Shown piece after piece: positions 62,752-64,000 of a stretch of 64,000 nucleotides of DNA (position 1 is its first letter; the number at the start of each line of letters is the position of its first letter). Source of the DNA: Pseudomonadota bacterium (GTDB lineage Bacteria; Desulfobacterota; Desulfovibrionia; Desulfovibrionales; Desulfomicrobiaceae); the NCBI GenBank assembly GCA_023393525.1, contig JAEWKZ010000024.1, positions 1 to 64,000 on the forward strand, in the 5' to 3' direction. The position numbers were made by a program, and so were the translations under genes. The notes below the pieces were generated by a model. It saw only the letters and a program-made list of their open reading frames with translations. It had not been told where the DNA came from and ran no database searches.

Positions 62752-62952
62752 AGGGAAAACATCGTCTGCCATGACGGGACACGGCGCTGGCGGGGCTCGC
62801 AGGCGCAGCTCCCCCGGCACCAAGGCTCGTGTATCCTTTCGCAAAAATCCCCGTCAATCCACGATTGATTTTGGCGTCAAATCGGAACACAATCCAAATC
62901 GACCGTCTTTTTTAGATCCTGCTCTCCACTCTTTTCGAGGGGATTTTGTCCC

Positions 62953-63906
62953 ATGATCACCGACACCGCCGCCCCTGATCCCACGCTTCCGCCATACCCC
63001 ATGGTCTTGCGCCCCGTGGGAAGATTCATGTTGCCCATACCCGAAAGCATGGAACTTTCCGCAACCTGGTTCAAGGTCAACGGCATAGCCGTCGAGGAGT
63101 TGCACTGGAAGCCGGGTTTAACCACGCGCACCCTGGACGCACTCAGAGAATCGCTCGGAACGAAAGCGGGAATGGCCATCGAGATCACGGGGCTGTCCGT
63201 CCGTGAGAGATGGGATGAAACGGATGTCAGCGACCTGTGCGGATTCCCGGCTGTGCTCCGCTGCTGCAACGGCAGCAGGGCCGATCATAACCTTGAAGTC
63301 TATATTGGCATGCCCGATGTGATCCTGCGCCTGACAGAGAACCGTCCTTTTGACACCTGCGGCCCATGCCTGACCGTGAACGGGCCGATTCTGAACCTGT
63401 TCAGTCAGTACCGTCACGGCGGCGAAAATGCCTCGCCAGCCAGTTTTTTCTTCTCGGCAGGAAGAGCCGAGGCCTTGAAAACCTGGAGCGAGCAAGCAGG
63501 CATGAGCTTCGAGCGGCCTCCCTCCGAATCACGGCACAGGATTCGTCTGCGCTTTGAGGCCATCCTTTTCGCCCATCCCTGCGACCCGCCCCGAATTACT
63601 GAAGCCGTCAAGCCGGTGACCAGCAAGTATCGGATCGAATTGAAAATTTTACGGTCACGGGAAAGAATTCTGGCCGGTTTGAGCGGTCTGGAGGAAATTT
63701 ACGTGCTCCAGCCCAAGGACAATAACTGTCCCGACGTCGCCCGGTTGACGGCCTGCTGGGAATATGAGGGGGCAGGCGGAGACCCGCAAAAACCGCACAT
63801 TCAGATCAAGATGTCCTGCCGCGTCGAGGCCAAGGACGAAGCCTTGCGCATGTGGGACGCGATCATCAGGAATTTCGCCTCGGTGCGGGAACATTTCGCG
63901 GAATGA
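62953..63906 (+). CDS. Uncharacterised 317-residue protein
   Basis: I do not recognise this protein. It has no signal peptide or membrane helix. The N-terminal half has DETDVSDLCGFPAVLRCC and a region of alternating strands (PDVILRLTENRPFDTCGPCL). The second half includes a helix-rich stretch (KTWSEQAGMSFE; SGLEEIYVLQPKDNNCPDVARLT) and ends EALRMWDAIIRNFASVREHFAE. It is rich in cysteine for a cytoplasmic protein (about ten), which may indicate metal binding. The start at 62953 follows GAGGGG. Confidence 0.65.
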   Translation: MITDTAAPDPTLPPYPMVLRPVGRFMLPIPESMELSATWFKVNGIAVEELHWKPGLTTRTLDALRESLGTKAGMAIEITGLSVRERWDETDVSDLCGFPAVLRCCNGSRADHNLEVYIGMPDVILRLTENRPFDTCGPCLTVNGPILNLFSQYRHGGENASPASFFFSAGRAEALKTWSEQAGMSFERPPSESRHRIRLRFEAILFAHPCDPPRITEAVKPVTSKYRIELKILRSRERILAGLSGLEEIYVLQPKDNNCPDVARLTACWEYEGAGGDPQKPHIQIKMSCRVEAKDEALRMWDAIIRNFASVREHFAE

Positions 63907-64000
63907 CCGCCAGCGTCTGGACCTGAACCGGAGTCGCGAGCCGCAAAGGGCGAACGCACAAGCGCCCGCATCCCTCTTCAATCCACCCGGCGCAGTGATC

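Noticed and set aside
1..64000. CRISPR arrays, rRNA operons, origin of replication
   Set aside because: No regularly spaced identical repeats, no rRNA-like sequence and no DnaA-box cluster noticed on reading.

Overview
The window reads as chromosome from a GC-rich, anaerobic, sulfate-reducing deltaproteobacterium of the Desulfovibrionales. A Desulfomicrobium-like genome is my best guess, but I cannot prove the genus from sequence alone. The pointers are a Rex repressor, a HybA-like ferredoxin/NrfD/multihaem cytochrome c transmembrane complex with a cytochrome c3-type domain, LL-diaminopimelate aminotransferase, a DsrE-type protein, and pyruvate carboxylase with a PEP-synthase-like enzyme. No rRNA and no CRISPR array is present.

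Left edge (1-3421): an AT-rich, horizontally acquired segment. It holds the 5' end of a transposase running off the window, a complete IS200/IS605-type element, a winged-helix gene fragment cut by that element, and a large tyrosine recombinase lying beside the 3' end of a tRNA-Leu(GAG) gene. This is the usual geometry of an element integrated in a tRNA gene. From the tRNA onward the sequence is GC-rich core genome.

Core metabolism and chemotaxis (3.4-30.5 kb): pgk-tpiA-secG; a GNAT acetyltransferase coupled to an M20 amidohydrolase; a YgjP-like metallopeptidase with a small lipoprotein; a PEP-synthase-like enzyme; and a long minus-strand run STAS-cheA-cheW-cheB-cheR-birA-pyc, which links a chemotaxis cluster to biotin ligase and its likely client pyruvate carboxylase. 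A REC-PAS-GGDEF-EAL protein, an FAD-dependent dehydrogenase, typA and a zinc-ribbon protein follow.

Mixed housekeeping (30.5-52 kb): an SH3-domain envelope protein, Rex, a secreted protein, an outer-membrane beta-barrel with a clear promoter and operator palindrome, a PA2779/PA2778-like lipoprotein-peptidase-TPR trio, CheX, SelO, a two-component pair, IF-1, a PHP phosphoesterase, a U32 peptidase family protein, YaiI, LarC, a nitrilase, a CBS protein with a 46-residue membrane peptide, a methyltransferase with dapL, and MurJ.

Respiratory module and right end (51.4-64 kb): a Crp/Fnr regulator is divergent from a three-gene operon. The operon encodes a Tat-exported 4Fe-4S protein, a NrfD/HybB quinone-reacting membrane protein and a 13-haem cytochrome that fuses a tetrahaem c3-like domain to an octahaem tetrathionate-reductase-like domain. 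An FNR-type palindrome lies at exactly -41.5 from a predicted start site. This is the most interesting system in the window. A transglutaminase-like lipoprotein, a tandem universal stress protein, a short aspartokinase, RtcB, a DsrE protein and an unrecognised 317-residue protein complete it.
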